A program made the translations under genes and the position numbers. Positions 43,939 through 53,981 of a stretch of DNA of 64,000 nt are shown here, piece by piece (the first letter of the stretch is position 1; each line of letters begins with the position of its first letter). The stretch is from NCBI RefSeq assembly GCF_009362735.1, contig NZ_WHNP01000003.1, forward strand, positions 62,001-126,000, read 5' to 3'. Below the pieces are notes generated by a model. That model was not told where the DNA came from. It did no database searches and saw only the letters and a list, made by a program, of their open reading frames with translations. This DNA comes from Paraburkholderia franconis (GTDB lineage: Bacteria > Pseudomonadota > Gammaproteobacteria > Burkholderiales > Burkholderiaceae).

Positions 43939-45828
43939 ATGCGTCGCTATTCCGCTTCGTCCGAACCGCCGCCGATCTCGAACCAGCCGCGCAACGACTG
44001 GCAAACGATCGTCTCGCTGCTGCCGTACCTCGCGACGTACAAGTGGCGCGTCGTGCTGGCGCTCAGCTGCCTGATCGGCGCGAAGGTTGCGAACCTCGGC
44101 GTTCCCATCGTGATGAAGCGCATCGTCGACAGTCTCGCGTCGGTGCAGCATCTGACGGCGCTCGGGCGCGCGACGAATGCGCCCGGCATCGTGCTGCTCG
44201 GCGGCGTCGGGCTGCTGGTGGTCGCGTATGCCGTCGTGCGGCTGTCGACGTCGCTCTTCACCGAACTGCGCGAGATGCTCTTCTCGAAGGTGACGGAGAG
44301 CGCGGTGCGCCAGCTTGCGCTGAAAGTGTTCCGGCATCTGCATTCGCTTTCGCTGCGTTTTCATCTGGAGCGGCAGACGGGCGGCATGTCGCGCGACATC
44401 GAACGCGGCACGCGCGGCATCACGCAACTGATTTCGTACTCGCTGTACAGCATTCTGCCGACGCTCGTCGAAGTCGGTCTCGTGCTGGGCTTTTTCGTCG
44501 TCAAGTACGAGGCTTATTACGCGATCGTCACGTTCGTCGCGCTGGCCGCCTACATCACGTACACCGTCAAGGTGACTGAGTGGCGCACGCATTTTCGCCG
44601 CACGATGAACGAACTCGATTCGAAGGCGAACTCGCGCGCGATCGACTCGCTGCTGAACTACGAGACGGTCAAGTACTTCAACAACGAAGAGTGGGAAGCG
44701 ATGCGCTACGACGAAAATCTGAAGCGCTATCGCGCGGCGGCGATCAAGTCGCAGAACTCGCTGTCGGCGCTGAACTTCGGGCAGCAGGCGATCATCGGCA
44801 CCGGGCTGGTGTTCATCCTGTGGCGCGCGACGCAAGGCGTGATGGCGGGGCACCTCACGCTCGGCGATCTCGTGCTGATCAACACGTTCATGCTGCAGCT
44901 CTACATTCCGCTGAATTTTCTCGGCGTCGTGTATCGCGAGCTGAAGCAGAGTCTCACCGACATGGATCGCATGTTCACGTTGCTCGGCGCGTCGCGCGAA
45001 GTGCCTGACGCGCCCGATGCGTTGCCGCTCGCCGTGCGTGGCGCACAGGTCAGCTTCGAGCACGTGAACTTTGCGTATGAACCGTCGCGGTCCATTTTGC
45101 ACGACGTGAGCTTCACGATTCCGGCGGGCACGACGACGGCTGTGGTCGGACACAGCGGCTCGGGCAAATCGACGCTCGCTCGCCTGCTGTTCCGCTTCTA
45201 CGATCTGGATCGCGCGACGGGTGGTGCGATACGCATCGACGGACAGGATATTCGCGACGTGACGCAGGATTCGTTGCGGGCGTCGATCGGCATCGTGCCG
45301 CAGGACACCGTGCTCTTCAACGACACGATCTACTACAACATCGCGTATGGCCGTCCAACGGCGACACGCGACGAAGTGATTGCGGCGGCGCGCGCGGCGC
45401 ACATACACGAGTTCATCGAGAGCCTGCCGAAGGGCTATGAGACGCCCGTCGGCGAACGGGGATTGAAGCTGTCGGGCGGCGAGAAGCAGCGCGTCGCGAT
45501 CGCGCGCACGGTGCTGAAGAATCCGCCCATTCTGCTCTTCGACGAAGCGACGTCCGCACTCGATTCGCGCTCCGAGCGCGCGATCCAGCACGAACTCGAT
45601 CAGATCGCGCGCGAACGCACGACGCTCATCATCGCGCACAGATTATCGACGGTCGTGCACGCGCAGCAGATCATCGTGATGGACAAGGGGCGCATCGTCG
45701 AGCGCGGCACTTTCGCTGAATTGATTTTGATGGGCGGGCTATTCGCGCAGATGTGGGCGTTGCAGCAGGAGCGCGCGGCGCACGGCGAAGAAGCGGTCGA
45801 AGAGCAGGGGAACGGGGCGGCGCACTGA
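43939..45828 (+). CDS. ABC half-transporter, Atm1/HMT1 type
   Basis: Inner-membrane ABC exporter of 629 residues with fused permease and ATPase. Six hydrophobic segments span about 30-330, with the family sequence SLSLRFHLERQTGGMSRDIERGTRGI. The ATPase follows: Walker A VVGHSGSGKSTLARLL (about 402), Q-loop IVPQDTVLFNDTI, signature LSGGEKQR (about 512), Walker B ILLFDEATSALD (about 534) and the switch His in IIAHRLSTV. The NYETVKYFNNE segment is typical of Atm1 proteins, which export glutathione-linked sulfur or metal compounds. The start at 43939 is inferred from homologous MRRY-type starts. Confidence 0.92.
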   Translation: MRRYSASSEPPPISNQPRNDWQTIVSLLPYLATYKWRVVLALSCLIGAKVANLGVPIVMKRIVDSLASVQHLTALGRATNAPGIVLLGGVGLLVVAYAVVRLSTSLFTELREMLFSKVTESAVRQLALKVFRHLHSLSLRFHLERQTGGMSRDIERGTRGITQLISYSLYSILPTLVEVGLVLGFFVVKYEAYYAIVTFVALAAYITYTVKVTEWRTHFRRTMNELDSKANSRAIDSLLNYETVKYFNNEEWEAMRYDENLKRYRAAAIKSQNSLSALNFGQQAIIGTGLVFILWRATQGVMAGHLTLGDLVLINTFMLQLYIPLNFLGVVYRELKQSLTDMDRMFTLLGASREVPDAPDALPLAVRGAQVSFEHVNFAYEPSRSILHDVSFTIPAGTTTAVVGHSGSGKSTLARLLFRFYDLDRATGGAIRIDGQDIRDVTQDSLRASIGIVPQDTVLFNDTIYYNIAYGRPTATRDEVIAAARAAHIHEFIESLPKGYETPVGERGLKLSGGEKQRVAIARTVLKNPPILLFDEATSALDSRSERAIQHELDQIARERTTLIIAHRLSTVVHAQQIIVMDKGRIVERGTFAELILMGGLFAQMWALQQERAAHGEEAVEEQGNGAAH

Positions 45829-45856
45829 GGGCGTCGCTTGCCTGCTCTTCTAACGC

Positions 45857-46576
45857 TTACGCGTTCTGCCCCACCAGCTGCCGATCGAGCGCATCGAGCT
45901 GCGCCGGCGTCCCGACGTTCTCCCACAGCCCTTCATAAAGCTCGCCGCTTGCGCGCCTCTGCGCAATCGCCTCGCGATAATACGGCGTGAGCGCGCGACG
46001 CGTGCCCGGCGCGAGATCGCGAAACATCCGCGTGTCATAGAGCCCGATGTTGCCGAACGTATAGCGCGGCGCGCCTTCGAGTGACAACACACCGTCGCTG
46101 TCCAGCGCGAAATCGCCGTTCGGATGAAACACGGGATTGGGCACCATCACCAGATGCATGCCCGGATCAGCCGCCTCGGCAAGCCGCGCCGCATGCACAC
46201 GCAGCGCCGCGTAATCGAAGTCCGCGTACACGTCGCCGCTGACGGCCACGAACACCTCGGGCTTGCCCGCGTCTTCGAGCAGCGGCAGCGCCTGCGCAAT
46301 GCCGCCCGCCGTCTCCAGCGCTTCATGCTCGGCGGAATAGCGCAGCGACAGGCCATACTGCGAGCCGTCGCCGAGCGCCGCTTCGATCTGCGCGCCGAGC
46401 CAAGCGTGATTGATCACGACGGTCGTGAAGCCGGCGCGCGCGAGCCGCTCGATCTGCCACTCGACCAACGCCTTGCCGCCGACCTTCAAAAGCGGCTTCG
46501 GGCAGGCATCCGTCAGTGGACGCATCCGTTCGCCGCGTCCGGCGGCGAAGATCATCGCTTTGTTCAAGTTGTTCAC
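45857..46576 (-). CDS. murU: N-acetylmuramate alpha-1-phosphate uridylyltransferase
   Basis: Nucleotidyltransferase of 239 residues (from a GTG at 46576; a TTG at 46567 and ATG at 46555 are alternatives). It makes UDP-MurNAc from MurNAc-1-phosphate and UTP in the recycling route that bypasses de novo synthesis. Signatures: AMIFAAGRGERMRPLTDACPKPLLKVGGK (N-terminal NTP loop), VINHAWLGAQIEAAL, and VAVSGDVYADFDYAAL with the metal-binding Asp. It follows amgK by 7 bp in the same direction, the usual pair. Confidence 0.9.
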   Translation of the reverse strand: MNNLNKAMIFAAGRGERMRPLTDACPKPLLKVGGKALVEWQIERLARAGFTTVVINHAWLGAQIEAALGDGSQYGLSLRYSAEHEALETAGGIAQALPLLEDAGKPEVFVAVSGDVYADFDYAALRVHAARLAEAADPGMHLVMVPNPVFHPNGDFALDSDGVLSLEGAPRYTFGNIGLYDTRMFRDLAPGTRRALTPYYREAIAQRRASGELYEGLWENVGTPAQLDALDRQLVGQNA

Positions 46577-46583
46577 CCGTGCG

Positions 46584-47678
46584 TCAGAAGGTGTAGCCGA
46601 CATCGACGGCGCGGCCTTCGAGGTCATCGAGCAGTTTCGCGAACGGCGCGAGCGGCCGGTAGCGTTCCGCGACCTTGCGCGCATAGCCGATGAAGCGCGG
46701 CAGGTCGGCCATGTAATGCGGCTTGCTGTCGCGATAGTTGATCCGGCAGAAAAGACCGAGCACCTTGATATGCCGTTGCAGACCCATCCATTCGACCTGG
46801 CGATAGAACTCGCCGAAATCGGCATCGACGGGCAGGCCGGCCTTCTTCGCGCGCTCCCAGTAGTACGCGAAGCAATCCAGTTCGAACTCTTCGTCCCAGC
46901 TGATGAACGCATCGCGAAGCAGCGACGCGACGTCATAGCTGATCGGCCCGTACACCGCGTCCTGGAAGTCGAGCACGCCCGGGTTCGGGCTCGCGATCAT
47001 CAGGTTGCGCGGCATGAAATCGCGCAGCATGAAGACCTGCGGCTGCGCGCGCGCGCTCGCGATCAGCAGCGCGAATGTGCGGTCGAGCACGCCGCGCGCG
47101 TTGTCGTCGACCTCGCGCCCCAGGTGCCGGCCGATGAACCACTCGGGCATCAGCTCCATCTCGCGGCGCAGAAACGCTTCGTCGAACGGCGGCAGCACGT
47201 CTTCGCGCGAGGCGAGCTGCCAGCGGATCAGCGCGTCGAGCGCATCGCGCATCAGCTTTTTTGCGTCGCCCGCGCTGCCTTCCTTGAGCGCGCCCAGATA
47301 TGACTGCGTGCCCAGATCGGTCACGAGCATGAAGCCCGCATCGAAATCGACTTCGAGCACGCGCGGCACATGCACGCCCGCGTCGGCCAGCAAACCCGCG
47401 ACCTGGACGAATTCACGGCATTTTTCGGGTGGCGGCGCATCGACGGCGATGACCGTCGCGACGGCCGGATCGTTCGCGCCAAGGTCAGCGCCGCTGCCCG
47501 CGAGGCGGAAATAGCGGCGAAAGCTGGCATCGGCGGAAGCGGGCGCGAGCGTCGCGAGCTCGAGTCCATAGCGGTCGGCGTGGGTGCGCAGCCAGGCGCT
47601 CAGAAGATCGAGGCGGTGATCCGCGCGCGAAGCAGCGGAGGTGGCAGAAAAAGCGGAAGAAGCAGGGGGAAGCGTCAT
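46584..47678 (-). CDS. amgK: N-acetylmuramate/N-acetylglucosamine kinase
   Basis: Anomeric sugar kinase of 364 residues in the aminoglycoside-phosphotransferase/kinase fold; phosphorylates MurNAc at C1 before MurU. Visible: ASFRRYFRL (nucleotide loop), VLEVDFDAGFMLVTDLG, the catalytic loop VFMLRDFMPRNLMI (Asp about 221) and the metal-binding VLDFQDAVYGPISYDVASLL (about 236-255). The start at 47678 (MTLPPASS) is preferred to 47732, but no strong ribosome-binding site supports either. It forms an operon with murU and is divergent from lptD, an arrangement also known from pseudomonads. Confidence 0.91.
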   Translation of the reverse strand: MTLPPASSAFSATSAASRADHRLDLLSAWLRTHADRYGLELATLAPASADASFRRYFRLAGSGADLGANDPAVATVIAVDAPPPEKCREFVQVAGLLADAGVHVPRVLEVDFDAGFMLVTDLGTQSYLGALKEGSAGDAKKLMRDALDALIRWQLASREDVLPPFDEAFLRREMELMPEWFIGRHLGREVDDNARGVLDRTFALLIASARAQPQVFMLRDFMPRNLMIASPNPGVLDFQDAVYGPISYDVASLLRDAFISWDEEFELDCFAYYWERAKKAGLPVDADFGEFYRQVEWMGLQRHIKVLGLFCRINYRDSKPHYMADLPRFIGYARKVAERYRPLAPFAKLLDDLEGRAVDVGYTF

Positions 47679-47740
47679 GAAATGCTGGTGACAAAATCGG
47701 GGTGGGCAACGTCTTGCCATATAATACCCCACGACTTTTT

Positions 47741-47757
47741 TGACGCGACTCGCGTCA
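47741..47757. promoter_or_regulatory. 17-bp palindrome between amgK and lptD
   Basis: TGACGCGACTCGCGTCA has perfect 8-bp arms around a single base, in the divergent gap. A TATAAT (47720-47725) lies 16 bp away and could serve as a -10 box; its -35 is not evident. The dyad may be an operator or the stem of a short hairpin. Function unassigned. Confidence 0.5.
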
Positions 47758-47904
47758 GTTCTCGCGCATCTCCCGGATCGCCCGCCTTACCGCTGCATGA
47801 ATCGTCAAGAGTTGTGCATTCGAAGCCCGACTGCACAGGCGGCAGCTTGTGATCGATGAACCGGGTGGATGAACTGACCGCAGAGCCGATACGCCAAACG
47901 ATAC

Positions 47905-50271
47905 ATGCCGCCTAACAAGCTTTTCCCAACCACTCCCTCCTCTGACGGCCTGCCGCGCAGAAGGCGGCTCGCAGCGGCGCTGGTCGCCGTGCCGGGCCTG
48001 CTGCCCGCGCTCTCGCACGCGCAGTTGGCGGGAGAGGCGGCGCAGGCGCAGCCGATAGACGCGCCGTGGGGCCTGCGGCTTGCTCCACAACTCGAAGAAC
48101 ATCCGACGCCCAACGGTCAGAGCCCCGCGACCTTCGTGCTCGGCGACTCGACGACGGGCACGACCGACCAGGACATCGCCGCAAAAGGCTCGGCCGAAGT
48201 CCGCCGCGGCTATTCGGCGCTCAAGGCGGACGCGCTTCATTACGATCAGGATACGGACATGGCCGACGCGTACGGCAATGTCCATCTGTCGGGCAACGGC
48301 AGCGTGTTTACGGGGCCTGAAGCGCATATGAAGGTGGAGTCGAGCGAAGGCTTCATGACTTCGCCGAAGTATCGCTTCAACGCGACGGGCGGCTCGGGCA
48401 GCGCGGAACGCGTCGATCTGCTCGACAACGAGCGCTCGGTGTTCACGCGCGGCACGTACACGGCGTGCCAGTGCACCGACGATCCCGCGTGGTACATCAA
48501 GGGCAGCGAATTCGATTTCGATTCGGGCGCCGACGACGGCGTCGCGCACAACGGCGTGCTGTTCTTCCAGGGTGTGCCCGTGTTCGCGAGCCCGTGGCTG
48601 TCGTTCCCGCTGTCGGGCGCGCGGCGCAGCGGTCTGCTGCCGCCGACGGCGTCGCTCAGTTCGACCAACGGTTTCGAGCTGTCGCTGCCGTACTACTTCA
48701 ACATCGCGCCGAACCGCGATCTGACGCTGACACCGCGCATCCTGTCGAAGCGCGGCGTGCAGACGCAAGCGAATTTCCGCTATCTGTCGCCCACCTATAG
48801 CGGGTCGATCACGGGCGAGTTCCTGCCCGACGACAAGATCACGAAGACGAACCGCTACGCGCTGTACATCCAGCACAACCAGAACTTCGGTTCGGGCTTC
48901 GGCGGGTACATCTACTACAACAAGGTCTCGGACAACACGTATCCGGAAGACCTGTCGTCGACGACGAACCAGTTCCTGAACGGCACGCAACTGCTGTATC
49001 AGCAGGAAGCGGGCCTCACGTACAACAACGGTCCGTGGTCCGTGCTCGCGCGCGAGCAGCACTGGCAGACGCTGCCGCCGTCCGTCGCGCCGTACGGCCG
49101 CGAGCCGCAGTTGAACGTGAAGTACACGAAGTACAACGTCGGCGGCTTCGACTTCGGCGCGGAAGCGGACTACACGCGCTTCCGGATCACGACGGCGGAC
49201 GCGACGGAAGGCGATCGCGTCGTCTTCAATCCGTATCTGTCGTATTCCGTCGTCGGCCCGGGCTACTTCGTCACGCCGAAGGTGCAGTGGCACTTCGCGT
49301 CGTACGACCTGAGCAACATCGGGACGGGCGCGCCCGCCGGCCAGCCGAAGAACTTCACCGAGTCGGTGCCGACGTTCTCGTTCGATACCGGCCTGATCTT
49401 CGACCGCTCGGTGCGCATCTTCGGCGAGGACTATATCCAGACGCTGGAGCCGCGTCTGTACTACGTCTACACGCCGTTTCGCAACCAGAACTTCGCGCCG
49501 CTGTTCGATACGGCAGAGTCGGACTTCGGCCTCGCGGAAATCTTTACGCCGAACACGTTCGTCGGCAACGACCGCATCGCCGATGCGAACCGCCTGACGG
49601 CCGCGCTGACGACGCGTTTCCTGAACCCGGCCACGGGCGACGAGCGCGCGCGCTTCGTGATCGCGCAGCAGTACTATTTCCGCGATCAGCGCGTGACGCT
49701 GAACCAGTCGCAGACGACCGAACAGGCGACGCATTCGGACCTGATTCTCGGCGCGTCGCTGAAGCTCGGGGCCGGTTTCGCCTCGGAAACGGCGTTCCAA
49801 TATAATGCGGACAACAACCAGCTGGTCAAAACCAGCGTCGGCTTCGGATACAGCCCGGAATCGGGCAAAGTCATCAACGTCGGATACCGCTACACGCGCG
49901 CCAACACGACGCTGGACAACCAGCCGATCAACCAGCTGCTGATCTCGGGCCAATGGCCGCTGACGCACCGCTTCTACGGCGTCGGGCGGATCAATTACGA
50001 CCTGAAGGGACACCGCGCCGTCGACGCGCTGCTCGGCGTGCAATACGACGCGGATTGCTGGACGCTCGGCGTCGGCTTCCAGCGCTACGCAAACGGGATC
50101 AACTCGACGGGCGGCCAGTCGGCGGGTACGCGGGTGCTTGCGCAGTTGACGTTCAAGGGACTGTCGAGCGTCGACAACGGGCTGATGTCGGCGTTCCGCG
50201 CGAGCGTGGCGGGCTATACGCCGCTGCCGCCTCCGCCGCCGCCCGAATCGCAGTTCAACAACTACGAGTGA
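47905..50271 (+). CDS. lptD: LPS-assembly protein LptD
   Basis: Outer-membrane beta-barrel that, with LptE, inserts lipopolysaccharide into the outer leaflet; 788 residues. Signal peptide about 1-40 ([23 protein letters not shown]), an N-terminal LptA-like jellyroll about 75-215 ([35 protein letters not shown]), and a barrel to the end. Cysteines CQC near residue 178 and a lone DCW near 718 could form the disulfide that activates LptD; E. coli pairs N-terminal and C-terminal Cys. It starts the lptD-surA-pdxA-rsmA order shared with enterobacteria, but structured repeats lie between it and surA. Confidence 0.95.
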   Translation: MPPNKLFPTTPSSDGLPRRRRLAAALVAVPGLLPALSHAQLAGEAAQAQPIDAPWGLRLAPQLEEHPTPNGQSPATFVLGDSTTGTTDQDIAAKGSAEVRRGYSALKADALHYDQDTDMADAYGNVHLSGNGSVFTGPEAHMKVESSEGFMTSPKYRFNATGGSGSAERVDLLDNERSVFTRGTYTACQCTDDPAWYIKGSEFDFDSGADDGVAHNGVLFFQGVPVFASPWLSFPLSGARRSGLLPPTASLSSTNGFELSLPYYFNIAPNRDLTLTPRILSKRGVQTQANFRYLSPTYSGSITGEFLPDDKITKTNRYALYIQHNQNFGSGFGGYIYYNKVSDNTYPEDLSSTTNQFLNGTQLLYQQEAGLTYNNGPWSVLAREQHWQTLPPSVAPYGREPQLNVKYTKYNVGGFDFGAEADYTRFRITTADATEGDRVVFNPYLSYSVVGPGYFVTPKVQWHFASYDLSNIGTGAPAGQPKNFTESVPTFSFDTGLIFDRSVRIFGEDYIQTLEPRLYYVYTPFRNQNFAPLFDTAESDFGLAEIFTPNTFVGNDRIADANRLTAALTTRFLNPATGDERARFVIAQQYYFRDQRVTLNQSQTTEQATHSDLILGASLKLGAGFASETAFQYNADNNQLVKTSVGFGYSPESGKVINVGYRYTRANTTLDNQPINQLLISGQWPLTHRFYGVGRINYDLKGHRAVDALLGVQYDADCWTLGVGFQRYANGINSTGGQSAGTRVLAQLTFKGLSSVDNGLMSAFRASVAGYTPLPPPPPPESQFNNYE

Positions 50272-50342
50272 CCGGGTCGCGAATGACTGGATCGCGAATG
50301 ACGGATGCCGCGTCGTTCGCAGAAGGGAAAGGCAACTGTGTT

Positions 50343-50491
50343 GCATAGGATCGGAGTAAGGCGCTGAAGCGCCGATTCCAGGTCGACCGCAACCACGTTG
50401 CATGGGACGGGAGTAGGTGCTCTGCATGGGGCTGGAGTGAGTGCTAAAGCACTGACCCCAGCCGACAGCCAAAGCGCCAACTCACGTCGAC
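50343..50491. repeat. Structured intergenic repeats (copies C and D)
   Basis: Copy D (50400-50491) is 92 bp long and matches copy A at 36142-36233 at 81 of 92 positions without gaps. Its inner hairpin has GGCTGG/CCAGCC and an extended AGTGCT/AGCACT tip. Copy C (50343-50387) is a shortened relative with a GGCGCT/AGCGCC hairpin. The 12-bp connector between C and D (CGCAACCACGTT) resembles the A-B connector. The pair fills the lptD-surA gap. Confidence 0.88.
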
Positions 50492-50528
50492 AGACGGGCC
50501 GAGCGTGCCCGACATCATTGGAGTATCT

Positions 50529-51908
50529 GTGGCAATCATGAAAAAGCTTCGCCTGGCAACGTTCGCGACCGGCCTCGCTGCGGCCGCATCCATTCTGTTG
50601 GCGGCACCGGCGCACGCGCAGGCGCTCAATAGCGGCAACAACGCGCAAGCCGTCGATACGATCGCGGCTGTCGTCAACAACGGCGTCATCACGCAGCGCG
50701 AGCTGGACATGCGCGTCGGCCTGATCACGAAGCGGCTGAACCAGCAGCATGCGCCGATTCCGCCCGCCGATCAGCTGCGTCAGCAGGTGCTCAACCAGAT
50801 GGTGCTGGAGCGCATCCAGCTGCAGAAAGCGCGCGAAGACGGCATCACCGTCGACGACGCAACGGTGCAGCGCACGCTCGAACGTCTCGCGCAGGCGAAC
50901 AACATGCCGCTCGAAATGTACCGCGCGCGCATCGAGGCGCAAGGCGTGCCCTGGACGACCTTCACGGGTGACGCGAAGACGGAGCTGATCCTGTCGCGTC
51001 TGCGCGAGAAGGAAGTGGACAGCAAGATCACGGTGTCGGATGCCGAAGTGGCGAACTACATTGCAAGCCAGCGCGGGCCGACGGCCGGTCTCACGTCCGA
51101 CCTGCACTTCGAGCACATCTTGCTGAAGGCGCCGCTCAACGCATCGCAGACGGACATCGAGGCCGCTCAGGCCAAGGCGAATTCGCTGCTCCAGGAAGCA
51201 TCGAACGGCGGCAACTTCGCAAGGCTCGCGAAGGCCAATTCGCAGGCGCCGGACGCATCGAAGGGCGGCGACATGGGCTTTCAGCCGCCGTCGAAACTGC
51301 CGGCTGAATTCGTGACGGCGGCTTCGACGCTGCGTCCGGGCCAGGTCAATCCGTCCGTGATCCGCACCAACGACGGCTTCGAGATCGTGCGCCTCGTCGA
51401 GCGCCGTTCGGGCCAGGGCGCCACGACCGCCGACTCGACGAAGCTCGTGCAGACCCACGTGCGCCACATCCTGCTGCGCGTCGGCGAAGGCATGTCGGAA
51501 CCGCAGGCACGCGAGAAGCTGGTCGAAATCAAGCGCGACATCCGGTCGGGCCAGGGCGATTTCGACAAGTTCGCGCGCACCTACTCGCAGGACGGCTCGT
51601 CGTCGCAAGGCGGCGATCTCGGCTGGATCAGCCCGGGCGAAACGGTGCCCGAGTTCGAGCGGGCGATGAACTCGCTGCAGGACGGCCAGATCAGCGAACC
51701 CGTGCGAAGCGAATACGGCTACCACCTGATCCAGGTGCTGGGCCGCCGCGAAGCGGAAGGCTCGGTTGCGCAGCAGATGGATCTCGCGCGTCAGGCCATC
51801 GGCCAGCGCAAGGCGGAACAGGCATATGCCGACTGGCTGCGTGAACTGCGCGACACCGCGTATATCGACTACAAGGCAGGCCCCGTCACGGGCACATCGA
51901 TGCAATAA
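50529..51908 (+). CDS. surA: Periplasmic chaperone/peptidyl-prolyl isomerase SurA
   Basis: Folds outer-membrane proteins, including LptD, in the periplasm; 459 residues from GTG at 50529. That start has GGAG 5 nt upstream; the ATG at 50538 would be 14 nt from it. Signal peptide [19 protein letters not shown] to AHAQA (about 1-38), SurA N-terminal domain with [17 protein letters not shown] and [16 protein letters not shown], then two parvulin domains (about 195-300, from [11 protein letters not shown], and 315-415, from [11 protein letters not shown]), and a short C-terminal helix. It is followed 14 bp later by pdxA. Confidence 0.93.
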   Translation: MAIMKKLRLATFATGLAAAASILLAAPAHAQALNSGNNAQAVDTIAAVVNNGVITQRELDMRVGLITKRLNQQHAPIPPADQLRQQVLNQMVLERIQLQKAREDGITVDDATVQRTLERLAQANNMPLEMYRARIEAQGVPWTTFTGDAKTELILSRLREKEVDSKITVSDAEVANYIASQRGPTAGLTSDLHFEHILLKAPLNASQTDIEAAQAKANSLLQEASNGGNFARLAKANSQAPDASKGGDMGFQPPSKLPAEFVTAASTLRPGQVNPSVIRTNDGFEIVRLVERRSGQGATTADSTKLVQTHVRHILLRVGEGMSEPQAREKLVEIKRDIRSGQGDFDKFARTYSQDGSSSQGGDLGWISPGETVPEFERAMNSLQDGQISEPVRSEYGYHLIQVLGRREAEGSVAQQMDLARQAIGQRKAEQAYADWLRELRDTAYIDYKAGPVTGTSMQ

Positions 51909-51922
51909 ATTCCGGAGCCGTC

Positions 51923-52924
51923 ATGACCGCTGATCAGCCCTCGAACGCACCGCTGAAAATCGCGATTACCACGGGCGAGCCGGCCGGCGTCGGTCCTGAA
52001 CTGACGGCACTGGCGCTCGCCGCGGCGGGCGCGCACTGGCCCGATGCGCACTTCACGGTGCTCGGCGACAGCGGCCTGCTGGCCGAGCGCGCGAAGGCAG
52101 TCGGCATCGACTGGGCGGCGCAGCGGGGGCGCCGCATCGCGACGCAGCATCACGCGCTGGCCGTGCCCGCGCAGGCGGGCAAGCTCGACGCGAAAAACGG
52201 TCCGTATGTGCTCGGCCTGCTCGACGCGGCGATCGACGGCGCACTCGCCGGCACATTCGATGCAATCGTCACCGCGCCGCTGCAAAAGAGCACGATCAAC
52301 GATGCAGGCGTGCCCTTCACCGGCCACACCGAATATCTCGCCGAGCGTACGCACACGCCGCACGTCGTGATGATGCTCGCCGGCACGGGTGCGCGGCCGC
52401 TGCGTGTCGCGCTCGCGACCACGCACCTGCCTTTGAAGGATGTATCGGCGGCATTGACCGTCGAGGGGCTCGTCGACACGCTGCGCATCATCGATCACGA
52501 TCTGCGCCATCATTTCGGCCTGCCCGCGCCGCGCATTCTCGTCACGGGCCTGAATCCGCATGCGGGAGAAAACGGCTATCTCGGCCGCGAGGAGATCGAC
52601 GTGATCTCGCCCGCGCTGAAGCTCGCCAACGACCAGGGCATCGACGCGCGTGGACCGTATCCCGCCGATACGCTGTTCCAGCCGCGCTATCTGAACGAAG
52701 CCGATTGCGTGCTCGCGATGTTCCATGATCAGGGCCTGCCCGTGCTCAAATACGCGACGTTCGGCGAGGGCATCAACGTGACGCTGGGTCTGCCCATCAT
52801 CCGCACTTCCGTCGATCACGGCACGGCGCTCGATCTCGCGGGCACGGGCCGCGCGGATGCGGGCAGCCTGATCGCCGCGATCGACACCGCGGTTTCCATG
52901 GCGCGCAACCGCCGCGCCGCGTGA
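51923..52924 (+). CDS. pdxA: 4-hydroxythreonine-4-phosphate dehydrogenase
   Basis: Oxidises 4-phosphohydroxy-L-threonine in pyridoxal-5'-phosphate synthesis, cytosolic, NAD-dependent with a divalent metal; 333 residues. Signatures: [21 protein letters not shown] (start), [23 protein letters not shown] (about 118-140, with a metal His), [16 protein letters not shown] (about 209-224) and [45 protein letters not shown] near the C-terminus. AAACC-type spacing to rsmA is only 20 bp, so the two are cotranscribed. Confidence 0.95.
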   Translation: MTADQPSNAPLKIAITTGEPAGVGPELTALALAAAGAHWPDAHFTVLGDSGLLAERAKAVGIDWAAQRGRRIATQHHALAVPAQAGKLDAKNGPYVLGLLDAAIDGALAGTFDAIVTAPLQKSTINDAGVPFTGHTEYLAERTHTPHVVMMLAGTGARPLRVALATTHLPLKDVSAALTVEGLVDTLRIIDHDLRHHFGLPAPRILVTGLNPHAGENGYLGREEIDVISPALKLANDQGIDARGPYPADTLFQPRYLNEADCVLAMFHDQGLPVLKYATFGEGINVTLGLPIIRTSVDHGTALDLAGTGRADAGSLIAAIDTAVSMARNRRAA

Positions 52925-52944
52925 TTTTTTCTTAAGCTTCTTCG

Positions 52945-53775
52945 ATGTCCAACAGTTCAAGCAGACAGCACCAGGGCCACTTCGCGCGCAAGCGCTTCGG
53001 ACAGAATTTTCTCGTCGACCTCGGCATCATCGATTCGATCGTCGACGTGATCCGTCCGCAACGCGGCGAACGCATGGTCGAAATCGGGCCGGGGCTGGGC
53101 GCGCTCACCGGGCCGCTGATCGAGCGTCTTGCGACGCCCGAAGCGCCGCTGCATGCCGTCGAACTGGACCGCGATCTGATCGGCCGTCTGAAGAAGAAGT
53201 TCGGCGATCTGCTCGAACTGCACGAAGGCGACGCGCTCGCGTTCGACTTCGGCTCGCTCGCGGCGGAAGGCGACAAGCCGACGCTGCGCATCGTCGGCAA
53301 TCTGCCGTACAACATTTCGAGTCCGCTGCTGTTTCATCTTGCCGCTTTCGCCGAACGCGTGATCGATCAGCACTTCATGCTGCAGAACGAAGTGGTCGAG
53401 CGCATGGTCGCGGAGCCGGGCAGCAAGGCGTTCAGCCGGCTTTCGGTGATGCTGCAGTACCGCTATGTGATCGACAAGCTGCTCGACGTGCCGCCCGAAT
53501 CGTTCCAGCCGCCGCCGAAAGTGGATTCGGCCATCGTCCGCATGATTCCGTACGCGCCGCACGAGCTGCCCGTCGTCGATGAAAAGACGCTCGGCAACCT
53601 CGTCACGGCGGCGTTCTCACAGCGTCGCAAGATGCTGCGCAACACGCTGACGAGCTATCGCAATGCCGTCGATTTCGACGCGCTCGGCTTCGATTTGCAA
53701 CGCCGCGCGGAAGACGTGCCCGTCGAAGAGTACGTGGCCGTCGCGCAGGCCGTTTCGCGCGCAGCGGGCGGTTAG
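52945..53775 (+). CDS. rsmA: 16S rRNA (adenine1518/1519-N6)-dimethyltransferase
   Basis: Dimethylates two adenines in helix 45 of 16S rRNA (KsgA/RsmA), 276 residues. SAM-binding motif region [17 protein letters not shown] (about 45-60), [10 protein letters not shown], and the catalytic [14 protein letters not shown] (about 113-126). N-terminal [12 protein letters not shown] and C-terminal [12 protein letters not shown] are typical. Loss of this enzyme gives kasugamycin resistance in other species. A strong terminator follows. Confidence 0.95.
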   Translation: MSNSSSRQHQGHFARKRFGQNFLVDLGIIDSIVDVIRPQRGERMVEIGPGLGALTGPLIERLATPEAPLHAVELDRDLIGRLKKKFGDLLELHEGDALAFDFGSLAAEGDKPTLRIVGNLPYNISSPLLFHLAAFAERVIDQHFMLQNEVVERMVAEPGSKAFSRLSVMLQYRYVIDKLLDVPPESFQPPPKVDSAIVRMIPYAPHELPVVDEKTLGNLVTAAFSQRRKMLRNTLTSYRNAVDFDALGFDLQRRAEDVPVEEYVAVAQAVSRAAGG

Positions 53776-53825
53776 CCGGAGATCATGCAACGCCGCTCGT
53801 TGCATTTGCACGGATCAGTGTAGAC

Positions 53826-53852
53826 AGCCCGCAACATGCGGGCTTTCTTTTA
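53826..53852 (+). terminator. Intrinsic terminator after rsmA
   Basis: Stem AGCCCGCA/TGCGGGCT with 3-nt loop (53826-53844), followed by TTCTTTT. It closes the lptD-surA-pdxA-rsmA transcript. Confidence 0.85.
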
Positions 53853-53981
53853 TCTTTCTGACGCATCACACAGATTAATCTTACGCATTTGCCTGCGCTC
53901 GCCCGTTCGCGCTGGCCGCCGCACCGCTTGATGACTTTCCCTGGCAATTCAAATCGAATGCATGCTGGTTGAGGAGACGGT

